Shown piece by piece: positions 1 to 7,540 of a stretch of 7,568 bases of DNA. How positions within the stretch are numbered: position 1 is the stretch's first letter; the number at the start of each line of letters is the position of its first letter. The stretch spans positions 6,015 through 13,582 of the forward strand of contig JAJQAT010000061.1 in the NCBI GenBank assembly GCA_021203665.1. Direction: 5' to 3'. Under the pieces are notes generated by a model. That model searched no databases. It was given only the letters and a program-made list of their open reading frames with translations, and was not told the DNA's origin. This DNA is from Bacillota bacterium. GTDB lineage: Bacteria > Bacillota > Clostridia > UBA1381. The position numbers and the translations under genes were made by a program.

Positions 1-1282
1 TCTCTCTTATTTCAACAGCTTTTTTATAAAATACCTCCGCCTCTTTATATCTTTGTGTATCTCCGTATAAAAGTCCTAACAGATTATATGTATATGCCCA
101 TTTTTCCTCCGATGCCGGTTCATTGGGATTGGAATAATAATATTGAAGTCGTTCCGCTGTATTGATTGCGGTGGTATAATCCTTTTGATCATGCAAAAAC
201 CAGGCGTAATCATACAGCGCACCCTTATCCAAATTATGCTTTTCAGCCAGGGCGCAGGCTTTTTTGTAAATTTCGTTAATTTCCTCCGCAGTTTCAGCTG
301 TTATTTCATCCGATTCCAGCACCTCGATTCTCTGTAAAAGCTCGTTTACATTGGTTTGCAAGCGTTCCGTTATTCCGTCCGAAAGCAGCTCGTTATGGGA
401 TATATCGCGCAAAATCCCCTCAAGATTCAGCACATCCAGCGCGCCCTCGTAATCTCCTGCCTCAAGCAGCCTATAGCCCTCCCTTTGCTTGTCTGACAAA
501 TTACCCGACGACATATCCTCCGTCATTTTCTCGGCAAGATTGAGAGTTTGCTTTTCCAGCTCACGGATTTTTTCCTCCGTATCAGCCTTTTTCTTAGCGA
601 TGTCGGAATATTTGATATAAATATCCATATCATTCGGGTCATTAACGTATTTTTCTCTGAGCGCGTAATATTCCTTTGTTATGCCCCTCAGCTCCTCGTT
701 TAGGCGGCAGATCGAGGAGTTGCCCTCAAACATGGGAATTTTGGCGCAGTCCGCTATTTCCTGTCCGTTTACGCATACCTTGTTTTTCTGAACGTCTATC
801 ACGGAGCTGTCCAATTTCATAAGCTTAATCTGCATAAGCATTCCGAGCTTTAAGGTGTCTATACTTTTATAGGTGTTATAATAATGCCTCATCTCTCCGT
901 CCAGCATATTCATAAAGGCTTTAACCTCGTCGTTGACCTCGTTTATATTATCTACATACTTTATGTATGTGACAATTTTAGGGCTGCTGCTGTTGCGCCA
1001 GCTCTCCAGCGCCACCTCAAATTCGTGCCTTGTGTAGTCCCCGACCCTTTTGAAAAACAGGAAAAATACAAGCTCGCTTTCTCTGATTTCCTCATCATAT
1101 TGAGACTGTTTCCCGCCCTCTGCCATGGCTTGGTCATAGTCCTCGCATTTTATAAGGCTGAAATATATACCTCGGTCTATATATATCTCATTCAGCTGTC
1201 TTACAAAATCACCGATTGTAATTCTGTCGTCTCTTAAATCGTCAATAGACGACGCTAAAAATATTTTTATCTTTTTCATCAT
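1..1282 (-). CDS. TIR/DUF4062-like domain protein with coiled coil and TPR repeats (3' end beyond window)
   Basis: I translated this by hand: one open frame of 427 codons runs off the left edge without a stop, so the C-terminus is missing. Residues 5-12 (IKIFLASS), then an acidic/basic DDLRDDR helix, a hydrophobic strand ending LVFFLFF (71-77) and the YTRHEFEVALE segment (83-93) match the alpha/beta fold of TIR-like/DUF4062 proteins. Glu87 sits where nucleotide-cleaving TIR and deoxyribosyltransferase-like relatives carry their catalytic Glu; activity is inferred. Residues 200-260 are Glu/Lys-rich helix, probably coiled coil. Helical repeats follow at 269-286 and about 355-385, with a classic TPR at 393-427 (NLLGLLY, then YKEAEVFYKKAVEI). 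No signal peptide or membrane segment is visible. It starts 16 bases after gene B, so the two are probably co-transcribed. ATG codons at 1282 and 1279 are both in frame. Likely role: TPR-sensing effector or adaptor of a conflict system. Confidence 0.85.
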   Translation of the reverse strand, partial: MMKKIKIFLASSIDDLRDDRITIGDFVRQLNEIYIDRGIYFSLIKCEDYDQAMAEGGKQSQYDEEIRESELVFFLFFKRVGDYTRHEFEVALESWRNSSSPKIVTYIKYVDNINEVNDEVKAFMNMLDGEMRHYYNTYKSIDTLKLGMLMQIKLMKLDSSVIDVQKNKVCVNGQEIADCAKIPMFEGNSSICRLNEELRGITKEYYALREKYVNDPNDMDIYIKYSDIAKKKADTEEKIRELEKQTLNLAEKMTEDMSSGNLSDKQREGYRLLEAGDYEGALDVLNLEGILRDISHNELLSDGITERLQTNVNELLQRIEVLESDEITAETAEEINEIYKKACALAEKHNLDKGALYDYAWFLHDQKDYTTAINTAERLQYYYSNPNEPASEEKWAYTYNLLGLLYGDTQRYKEAEVFYKKAVEIRE

Positions 1283-1287
1283 TTTAT

Positions 1288-1295
1288 CCCCTTTC
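1288..1295 (-). promoter_or_regulatory. Ribosome binding site for gene C
   Basis: The purine run GAAAGGGG lies just after the TAA stop of gene B. It is 5 bases from the ATG at 1282 and 8 bases from the ATG at 1279, so the second Met is equally plausible as the start. The choice changes the protein by one residue. Its position between closely spaced genes fits translation of C from the B transcript. Confidence 0.6.
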
Positions 1296-1298
1296 TAA

Positions 1299-4200
1299 TT
1301 ATTCCATTGATTTCATTATCCTGCGCAGGGCGGCGCCTATGCCGGTGCCGCCTTTGGTTTCGTTTATTTCGTCCGGGGCGGAGAGGGTTATTATTCCAAG
1401 CTCGTTTCCTCTGCTCCGCTGCATATCGTTGACGGAATTATCATGCCACGGCGCCTCCAATGTGTCGGCGACAAGCACGGGGACGGAATTAATTCCGAAC
1501 TGCCTATCGAGCTGCGCCAGCTTATAATAGAAATCCTGCTCAAGCTGCTCCCTCGCCTTGCACTCGACAATCAAGGTCTTGAATCCCTTTGTGAGGATAA
1601 TGTCAAACTCGTTTGTGATATTATCCTTATTCCATGTCACCTCGCAGCCGATTGCCGCGTCGTCAAAATAATTCTGCTCCAGAGCCTTATAATACACATA
1701 CAATTCCAATATGCGCCCCTCGTTGGTCATCAGCGACTTAATCTGCGGGGATGAAAATGTAAAGCTTATAAATGTCTCCCCGCCGCGCTCATACTCCGTG
1801 TAATTCATGATATATTTTTTCTCGTTAATATCCATGAGCAGCCCCGCAAGGCTGTCCGAAAAGTCCGGAGCGGGCATGGCGGAGGTCAGCGCGCTTTTTT
1901 TCAGATTTTTCACCATTAAATTATCAAAATATATATTGACGCATTTCTTAACCCTTTCCACCCTTATTTTGGACGCGTCGTACAAATTGTACGGGTTTGA
2001 GAAAAGCTCTTCTATTTTTTCATGCGCCTCCGGAACGGTTTCAAGCGTGACCGCGCACGCGGTTGAATTATAATACGAAACGGTCGGATTATCCCCCGTC
2101 AGGCGTTTGCTTATATTTTGCATTCCGCGCAGAATTTTTTCGACCGAGCGGCGGCAAAACGCCGGCACAAAATATGTTTTTTCCGTGAGCGGCGTATTAT
2201 CGTTTTTCGGTATGCCGACGCTTAAAATCAAGTCGTTCTCCGCGCAGGCGTCCTTTAAAACGGCGCAAAGCTTTTTCCAGATTTTTTCTTTACGCTGCTT
2301 CGCCGGATTGGACGATTTATACAGACTCCAAAAATATTTGTAATCATATAGCATTTCCGGCAGTGCCGAAACGCTTTCCGCCTCCTGAAAATCGAACATA
2401 TCCGACACTCTTAAATAGTCCTCACAGTCCTTGTATTTCAAAAATTCACACTCGGGGTCGGTTTTAAATTCGCCTTTTAAAGAGCTGTATGTATACGCGG
2501 GCACTATTCCGTAGCACCCGAAGCCGCGCATCAGCTTTGACGCGCCCGTGTTATTCCGCTCCATGGCGGTGAATCGTTTTTTCTTATTCCTTTGATTCGC
2601 CCTTAACCGGTCCGTGAGCAGAATACCCAGCCGCTCGTCGCCGTCGTATTCGATTATGTCGATATTCCTTATTCTGTCCGATATGCTTTTAACGCTTTCC
2701 TTAAATTCCACGCTTACAACCTGTCTCGATGCCGATTGCAGAAAAAGCAAATTGACCCTTGACTGCAATTTATGCGTCTTTATGCAATTTAAAGCATAGC
2801 GCAAGGCTCTCTCGAAGCCGCTGTTGTTATAATATACCTCGTCGGCGTCGATTACGTAGGTGATAACCGACGGGTTTATTAAAAGCGGAGCCGACACGTT
2901 TGCGAATAATATGTTATTGTTAAAATCACCCTTTTGCTCCGTTCCGAACGGTATGCACAAGCGGATTCCGGTAGAGTACGTCAAAATAAACGGTATGCCC
3001 AAAATCAAATCCCTGTCGTATTGCTTAAAGTCGATATACTCGCGGCTTTTAAGTATAGGATAAAAGGAATTTTCGATTATTTTCAGCGTTTTATCCGTTT
3101 CGGCGGCAAAGCCCTCGGGCAGGGATTTGAGGCAATCTCTTAGGAGCTTGTTAAAATAGGCATAAAGACGCGTGCTGCCCTTCATCCCCTCGGCTATTTC
3201 CTTTAAGCAAAGGACGAATCTGTCAAATGCCTTTAACGCCTCTTTGTAAGATTTAAGATTATCGCGCACCGCGTTAATCTCCGTTTGCAAAAATGAGAGG
3301 TTCCCTGCGTTTTCGGCTTTTTCCTTGAAATAGCGGTGGAGCGTCACGGACATTCGGTCAAGCTCGTCCAATGACGAAAGCTCCTCATCCGTTGCGGTAT
3401 CCCATTTGCGGAAATTATTGTTTTTCCATTGCGGCATATTTAATGCCCATTTTTTGTCGCTTCGAACCAAACACGGGTGGAGCTTGTGCCTTTTATCCTT
3501 TGTGTCCGTCAATAGAATATTAAAATCCGACAAGGTATCCCAGCCGCGGCAGACGTAGTTTACAATCCATCTTCTGTGCTCGTATTTCGTCAGCGAATTT
3601 ATAACCGCCTTATTCCCCGAGCATTCCCTATTAAACCGCGCCGCCGCCAACGTCGGGTTTGACATATCGTCAATTCCTACGCTGTGCAGCTTATACTTTA
3701 TCGAAAGCACATTGCTGAAGCAGGAATTGAAGTTATAGGGTGAGCTGAATTCGCCCTTAAGCCTTTGTATATCCACATTCAAGGAATTGTTCCACAAAAG
3801 ATGGCAGTTAAACGCCATTCTCGTCAAATCCCTGTAATAATCCGACTGCGCAATCACATCGTTCACATAAACGGGATATGCCCCGCCAAGTCCGCCCGAC
3901 TTGCCGTACCGAACAAAGCATACAATGCTTTTGTTGTCGAGCAGCTCGTTCCAATGCAGACATTCCTCCGCGACCTCATAATTAAGCTCATCATCGCCCA
4001 AGGCGGCGAAGACGTAGGAATATTTAATATTTTCATCATTGCATATTGATTTTTCTATAATCGCCCTGTTTCGCGCCTTGTTTTCGCGCGTGAAGCCGTC
4101 GCTTTTTCCGCTGTTCGCCGCGGATACAAAGCGCAGACTGCCGAATGATTCGCCGTTCGGACTTACGCCGTCAACGGTAAAGAATCGCGCGAAAGCGGGG

Positions 4201-5585
4201 CGCGCGTTTAAATAGCGCTCCTTGTCCGCCTTGATATTATTTGATATGGCGGTTATTCTTATATTGTAATTTTCAATTTGGGAAATTTCGAAAGCGATGT
4301 CTATAAATTTTTGAGCGTAGGTGCCCATTCCCAGCACAAGCACGTCTATATTCCCGCCGTCGCGGGCGGCGTAGAGCGGATGCTCAAAAAGCAGCCTTTG
4401 AATCGCGCCCTCCGCGCCGGAGCCGATTTCCTTGTCCAAATATTCCTCGACATCCACAAGCCTTATGTCCTGACCGAGGTCGGTAATAAATTTTTTCGCC
4501 TCACTCGGTAAAAGCAGCGCACGCGCGCGTATAATATCCTCAAGCATAATCGAGCAGGCTTTATATCTTTTATCGGGATTATGCGCCAGGGAGTTTTTAA
4601 GTATTTTCACAAGAATATCATGCAGCGCGGAATTGGAGTTATTATCGGAGCTTGTTATCAGCTTTGAGTTGGACACCAAATTATCGAGGTCGTTATAATA
4701 TTTATCTTCATAAACGCCGTCGAAGCCGTCCGATATTATGACCGCGTTAAACAGCGTCGCGCCGATGGAGTATATATCCGCCGCGAAGCCGCACTCTCCC
4801 CTTATTACCTCCGGAGCGGCGAAGCCGTCCGTTCCCGCGACTGCCGCCAAGCCGCTGTCCGGGGAGTAAATCGTATTCGCGTCGTAAAGAGAAATATTGC
4901 TTGAATCGATTTTCCCGTTTTCGTCAAGCTGTACGCCGAAATTACTCGGCTTTATATCCATATGTATCAAATTCGCCGTATGCAGCGCGCTTATACATTT
5001 GGTAAGGGTAAACACGGCGTTCAGGATATTAAACAGATGATGCTCCGGCTCCTTTGCGCATCCGTTTATATCCTCTCTGACCTCCTCCAGGTATTTGTCA
5101 AACTGCTTGATTTTTCTGTCGTGCCTTGTCCAGACGTAAACGGTTCCGGGTTGATTTTCCGTTATTCCCTCGTACAGCTCAAACGGCGGGATATAATTAT
5201 TCAAGACCTCGCCGTAGGGCTTGTTTTTGGTTTTCGCGAGAGTGCGGTAGGCGTCCTTAAAGGCGTCGCGCGCGGCATTGAAATTATCCGTCACGCTTTT
5301 CAGTGTCTCAACGGTGACAAGCTGATTTTTGCTGTCCCTTTCAAACGCCGAAAACGGCTTTACATCGGAAAAAGACACGGGATAAAACTCCTTCAGTCTT
5401 CCGTGTGTTCCGTCGCTCTCGCAGCAAGCCTCATAGCACAGTGCGGAGCCGCCGCCCTTTCCGACGGTCGAAATAATCGAAAAGTCCGTTTCGCCGCCTC
5501 GAACGGTGTTTCCCGTTATGATATTTATTTTTCTGAGTGTGATACTGTCGTCCCTCATCAAGGGTTGTCTGTCGTCATTACGCAT
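1299..5585 (-). CDS. Multidomain protein kinase / Rossmann / RyR domain / Card1-like PD-(D/E)XK nuclease fusion
   Basis: This is a 1428-residue protein with several readable domains. A protein kinase spans about 36-360: glycine loop GKGGGS (42-47), ATP-binding Lys65 in LKEFYP, catalytic loop HMDIKPSN with Asp210, metal-binding Asp235 in an unusual DAN (usually DFG), APE 257-259, Asp270 and Arg340. A Rossmann domain follows at about 411-600 with VLGMGTYAQ (417-425), resembling TrkA-N. A RyR-type domain spans about 645-760: EHRRW (669-673), GW (681-682), KLHPCLV (701-707) and ELDRMSV (741-747). A helical section covers about 760-850, and 905-1000 alternates strand and helix (possibly CARF-like). 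The C-terminus (about 1285-1400) is a PD-(D/E)XK nuclease like Card1/Can2 (DUF1887): Glu1294, NEFD with Asp1328, then ECK (1341-1343). No membrane segment or signal peptide is seen, so it is probably cytosolic. Likely role: sensor and nuclease effector. The kinase and nuclease calls are firm, RyR good, CARF tentative. The ATG has a strong ribosome site. Confidence 0.93.
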   Translation of the reverse strand: MRNDDRQPLMRDDSITLRKINIITGNTVRGGETDFSIISTVGKGGGSALCYEACCESDGTHGRLKEFYPVSFSDVKPFSAFERDSKNQLVTVETLKSVTDNFNAARDAFKDAYRTLAKTKNKPYGEVLNNYIPPFELYEGITENQPGTVYVWTRHDRKIKQFDKYLEEVREDINGCAKEPEHHLFNILNAVFTLTKCISALHTANLIHMDIKPSNFGVQLDENGKIDSSNISLYDANTIYSPDSGLAAVAGTDGFAAPEVIRGECGFAADIYSIGATLFNAVIISDGFDGVYEDKYYNDLDNLVSNSKLITSSDNNSNSALHDILVKILKNSLAHNPDKRYKACSIMLEDIIRARALLLPSEAKKFITDLGQDIRLVDVEEYLDKEIGSGAEGAIQRLLFEHPLYAARDGGNIDVLVLGMGTYAQKFIDIAFEISQIENYNIRITAISNNIKADKERYLNARPAFARFFTVDGVSPNGESFGSLRFVSAANSGKSDGFTRENKARNRAIIEKSICNDENIKYSYVFAALGDDELNYEVAEECLHWNELLDNKSIVCFVRYGKSGGLGGAYPVYVNDVIAQSDYYRDLTRMAFNCHLLWNNSLNVDIQRLKGEFSSPYNFNSCFSNVLSIKYKLHSVGIDDMSNPTLAAARFNRECSGNKAVINSLTKYEHRRWIVNYVCRGWDTLSDFNILLTDTKDKRHKLHPCLVRSDKKWALNMPQWKNNNFRKWDTATDEELSSLDELDRMSVTLHRYFKEKAENAGNLSFLQTEINAVRDNLKSYKEALKAFDRFVLCLKEIAEGMKGSTRLYAYFNKLLRDCLKSLPEGFAAETDKTLKIIENSFYPILKSREYIDFKQYDRDLILGIPFILTYSTGIRLCIPFGTEQKGDFNNNILFANVSAPLLINPSVITYVIDADEVYYNNSGFERALRYALNCIKTHKLQSRVNLLFLQSASRQVVSVEFKESVKSISDRIRNIDIIEYDGDERLGILLTDRLRANQRNKKKRFTAMERNNTGASKLMRGFGCYGIVPAYTYSSLKGEFKTDPECEFLKYKDCEDYLRVSDMFDFQEAESVSALPEMLYDYKYFWSLYKSSNPAKQRKEKIWKKLCAVLKDACAENDLILSVGIPKNDNTPLTEKTYFVPAFCRRSVEKILRGMQNISKRLTGDNPTVSYYNSTACAVTLETVPEAHEKIEELFSNPYNLYDASKIRVERVKKCVNIYFDNLMVKNLKKSALTSAMPAPDFSDSLAGLLMDINEKKYIMNYTEYERGGETFISFTFSSPQIKSLMTNEGRILELYVYYKALEQNYFDDAAIGCEVTWNKDNITNEFDIILTKGFKTLIVECKAREQLEQDFYYKLAQLDRQFGINSVPVLVADTLEAPWHDNSVNDMQRSRGNELGIITLSAPDEINETKGGTGIGAALRRIMKSME

Positions 5586-5592
5586 TGCAATT

Positions 5593-5598
5593 CTCCTT
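5593..5598 (-). promoter_or_regulatory. Ribosome binding site for gene B
   Basis: AAGGAG lies 7 bases upstream of the ATG at 5585, a near-consensus Shine-Dalgarno with ideal spacing. It fixes this start over the in-frame Met at residue 10, which has no purine-rich site before it. The complete kinase glycine loop lies downstream, so no domain is lost. Confidence 0.85.
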
Positions 5599-5657
5599 AC
5601 GCTGTTTTCTCGTTTTCAAGCTCCAATATATGTGATAACTTCATATTCGTCATTTTT

Positions 5658-5666
5658 ATTATAACA
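5658..5666 (-). promoter_or_regulatory. Candidate internal extended -10 promoter for genes B and C
   Basis: On the minus strand this reads TGTTATAAT: a perfect TATAAT hexamer with the TG of an extended -10 element one base upstream. No good TTGACA-like -35 lies 16-18 bases further up, but extended -10 promoters often lack one. Transcription would begin near 5651, leaving a leader of about 65 bases before the gene B start. This would let B and C be expressed apart from gene A. It is a motif match only; in AT-rich DNA such matches arise by chance, though the placement in the one real gap of the cassette favours it. Confidence 0.5.
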
Positions 5667-5687
5667 TCCCGATTCCTTGAACGGGAT
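5666..5687 (-). repeat. Inverted repeat (possible operator or hairpin) between genes A and B
   Basis: Arms ATCCCG and CGGGAT are perfect 6-base complements around a 10-base centre. Three more pairs (TTC with GAA) can form inside if one T is bulged. On the minus strand no U-run follows, so it does not look like an intrinsic terminator for gene A. It directly abuts and slightly overlaps the candidate extended -10 at 5658-5666, the position expected for a repressor operator. In plus orientation a T-rich tract follows a few bases later (CCCTTTTTTC), but there is no plus-strand gene to terminate. Confidence 0.45.
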
Positions 5688-5717
5688 TCTCCCTTTTTTC
5701 TGTAAGCTTTAATTTGA

Positions 5718-7520
5718 TTAATTTTCCGCATCTCCTTTTTTACTTTTTTTCACATTATCATAATTTTTGAAAGCGAAGAACAATATCACGCTGTCAAACA
5801 AATTTTTTGAGTTAAATTCCTGATAACCGGAGCTGATGAGAATATCGTTAATCCCGTAATACAGGCGGTATATTCTGTTCTCCCTTTTATCGCGTCCCTC
5901 ACGCAGCAAAATCCCAAATTCATCGCAAAATTCCTTGTAAAAATCGTCGAAGCTCTTAAACTCCCGCTCATCGGCGGCATTTTGCAGCATGAAAATATAA
6001 TAATACAATATTATCATTTTTGTTCTGCTCACGTCATTCTCAATATCGGCAGTCGGGAACATGGAATTTAAAATTCCGTCTATATCGGTTTTTTTATGTA
6101 CAAATTTAAATTTTCTTTGCAGCGCCTCTAAGATTTTCCTAAGCTCCTCATTTTGCACGGAGTCGGGTATTTTTATCAGCCCGCTCGCCGCCTCTATAAG
6201 CGGAAGAGCATGAGCCTTGACCGTTTTGCCGTCGGCTCCCGGGACAGGCGCGGCACTCTCCGCGGCGGCTCCGAGCCGCTTTAAAAGCTTTTCATAAATA
6301 TCGGCGGCGTCGATATTCCCCGATGCCGCTCTTATCGGATTTACTCCCGTCCTGCCGCATATATAATTTTGCTTTACGTCGGCTTCGAATTTTTCTTCGT
6401 CAAGTCCCATCATTCTCTTCAAATCGGACTCGTAAAAAAGCGTGTCCTTTTCGCGGTGCTTTTGCTCCTGGCTCTCTATCAATCTGCTGTCGCTTGTTTT
6501 ACACTCCTTAATCATTTTTTTCGCGCGCGAAAGCTTCCCGCAGGCGGACATACCCGTTTTGCGGATATAATACAGATATATGACCTCGATAAAATTCTTG
6601 AAATTTATACCGTGGCCGCTCGGCTCGATCTCCGCGGGATTATCGGCATTCAGCAGGTTGTTTATAAGATTGTCGGCGTAGTACTCGTAAAACAGCTTTG
6701 TTTGAATGTCCGTGTCCGCGTCAAATATTTCGTTCGGCTCGCCGATGTAATAGGACATATCAAATATTACCGCGAACCAATACAGCTTGATTCTGGTAGT
6801 GTATTGATTGTTAAAGGTGCCGTTCGCAAGCTCGCTTGACCACATCAAAGGCTCCCATTGCTCCCTTGAATCCTTGGAATAGCCGTAAACCTCGTCGAGC
6901 CTTGAAAAGATACCGTCCTGTATATTTGAAATGCCCTTTAAAATTTCCTCAGCGTCCGACGTCTCCGACGTTCCCGTTATCTCAAACACATAATCCCTCA
7001 GGTCGCGGGACATACATTTTCTTTTCGGAAATTCCGCCGCCTTTAAAAATTGTCTGAAAATCAACACTCGCGTCGGCGTGTTCTCCGAAAGAAGCTCCGG
7101 ACTTATCACGCTCATTCTGTCTCTTACAAGGCGTGTAATATAATCGCCGGAGGACGCGTAATTTTTATATATATTTGAAAGCTCGTTGTAAAAGAGCCTG
7201 TCAAAATCCGCGTTCCGCGACAGCTCCTTGGCAAATTCGAGATACTCCGCGGCGGATTTATTGACGTCCTCCGCGTCCGTATAATCTCCGCAAAGCCATT
7301 GGGAACCGTATTTATCTTTATATCCTGTCAATACGGAAAGGATATTGACTATTTTCTTTTCCGCCGTTCCCTTTCCGTCCGCGGGAAGATTTTTAAATTC
7401 GTCAATCAAGTCCGATGTCTCCTCATACGAATGCCATCGGTCGAAAAATCCCTTCATATTCTCCCTCGCCGCTCCGGCAAGCCTTGTAAATGTCCTCTCC
7501 GTACCTATTGTGGTATTCAT
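5718..7520 (-). CDS. Uncharacterised 600-residue helical protein, first gene of the cassette
   Basis: I do not recognise this family. The protein is hydrophilic and mostly helical by its heptad-like pattern, with no signal peptide and no membrane span long enough to be convincing. Its most distinctive part is about 241-320: aromatic-rich helices (KLYWFAVIFDMSYYIG, FYEYYADNLINNLL) followed by PSGHGINFKNFIEVIYLYYI (300-319), which look like a conserved core. An Ala/Gly/Pro-rich stretch at about 416-433 probably links the N-terminal part to a C-terminal helical domain (about 450-590) with repeated aromatic runs (ILYYYIFML, IYRLYYGI, ILFFAF). It ends in a Lys-rich tail. No catalytic motif, zinc site or HEPN-type RxxxxH signature was found. 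It lies 132 bases upstream of the kinase-nuclease gene in the same direction, so it may be a partner, regulator or phosphorylation substrate of that protein. That role is inference from position alone. Confidence 0.88.
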   Translation of the reverse strand: MNTTIGTERTFTRLAGAARENMKGFFDRWHSYEETSDLIDEFKNLPADGKGTAEKKIVNILSVLTGYKDKYGSQWLCGDYTDAEDVNKSAAEYLEFAKELSRNADFDRLFYNELSNIYKNYASSGDYITRLVRDRMSVISPELLSENTPTRVLIFRQFLKAAEFPKRKCMSRDLRDYVFEITGTSETSDAEEILKGISNIQDGIFSRLDEVYGYSKDSREQWEPLMWSSELANGTFNNQYTTRIKLYWFAVIFDMSYYIGEPNEIFDADTDIQTKLFYEYYADNLINNLLNADNPAEIEPSGHGINFKNFIEVIYLYYIRKTGMSACGKLSRAKKMIKECKTSDSRLIESQEQKHREKDTLFYESDLKRMMGLDEEKFEADVKQNYICGRTGVNPIRAASGNIDAADIYEKLLKRLGAAAESAAPVPGADGKTVKAHALPLIEAASGLIKIPDSVQNEELRKILEALQRKFKFVHKKTDIDGILNSMFPTADIENDVSRTKMIILYYYIFMLQNAADEREFKSFDDFYKEFCDEFGILLREGRDKRENRIYRLYYGINDILISSGYQEFNSKNLFDSVILFFAFKNYDNVKKSKKGDAEN

Positions 7521-7529
7521 ATGTTTCTT

Positions 7530-7535
7530 CCTCCC
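7530..7535 (-). promoter_or_regulatory. Ribosome binding site for gene A
   Basis: GGGAGG, a strong Shine-Dalgarno, lies 9 bases upstream of the ATG at 7520. It supports this start rather than the next in-frame Met at residue 22. Confidence 0.85.
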
Positions 7536-7540
7536 GACAA

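Noticed and set aside
884..1237. Plus-strand open frame of 117 residues
   Set aside because: It is antisense to the TIR/DUF4062-like domain of gene C, which gives a coherent fold. It has hydrophobic runs but no credible gene start or family.
5666..5700. Rho-independent terminator in plus orientation (hairpin then T tract)
   Set aside because: The T-rich run is separated from the stem by several bases and there is no plus-strand gene to end; on the coding strand no U-run follows the stem.
4962..5705. Long 247-residue open frame on the plus strand
   Set aside because: It lies antisense to the kinase N-terminus, whose catalytic motifs are clearly coding, and shows no recognisable domain. It is a frame shadow.
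6369..6839. Plus-strand open frame of 156 residues opposite gene A
   Set aside because: Gene A is open over its full 600 residues with a strong ribosome site; the opposite frame has neither operon context nor motif.
5718..7520. HEPN ribonuclease call for gene A
   Set aside because: The helical character suggested it, but no RxxxxH or similar catalytic signature is present in the translated protein.
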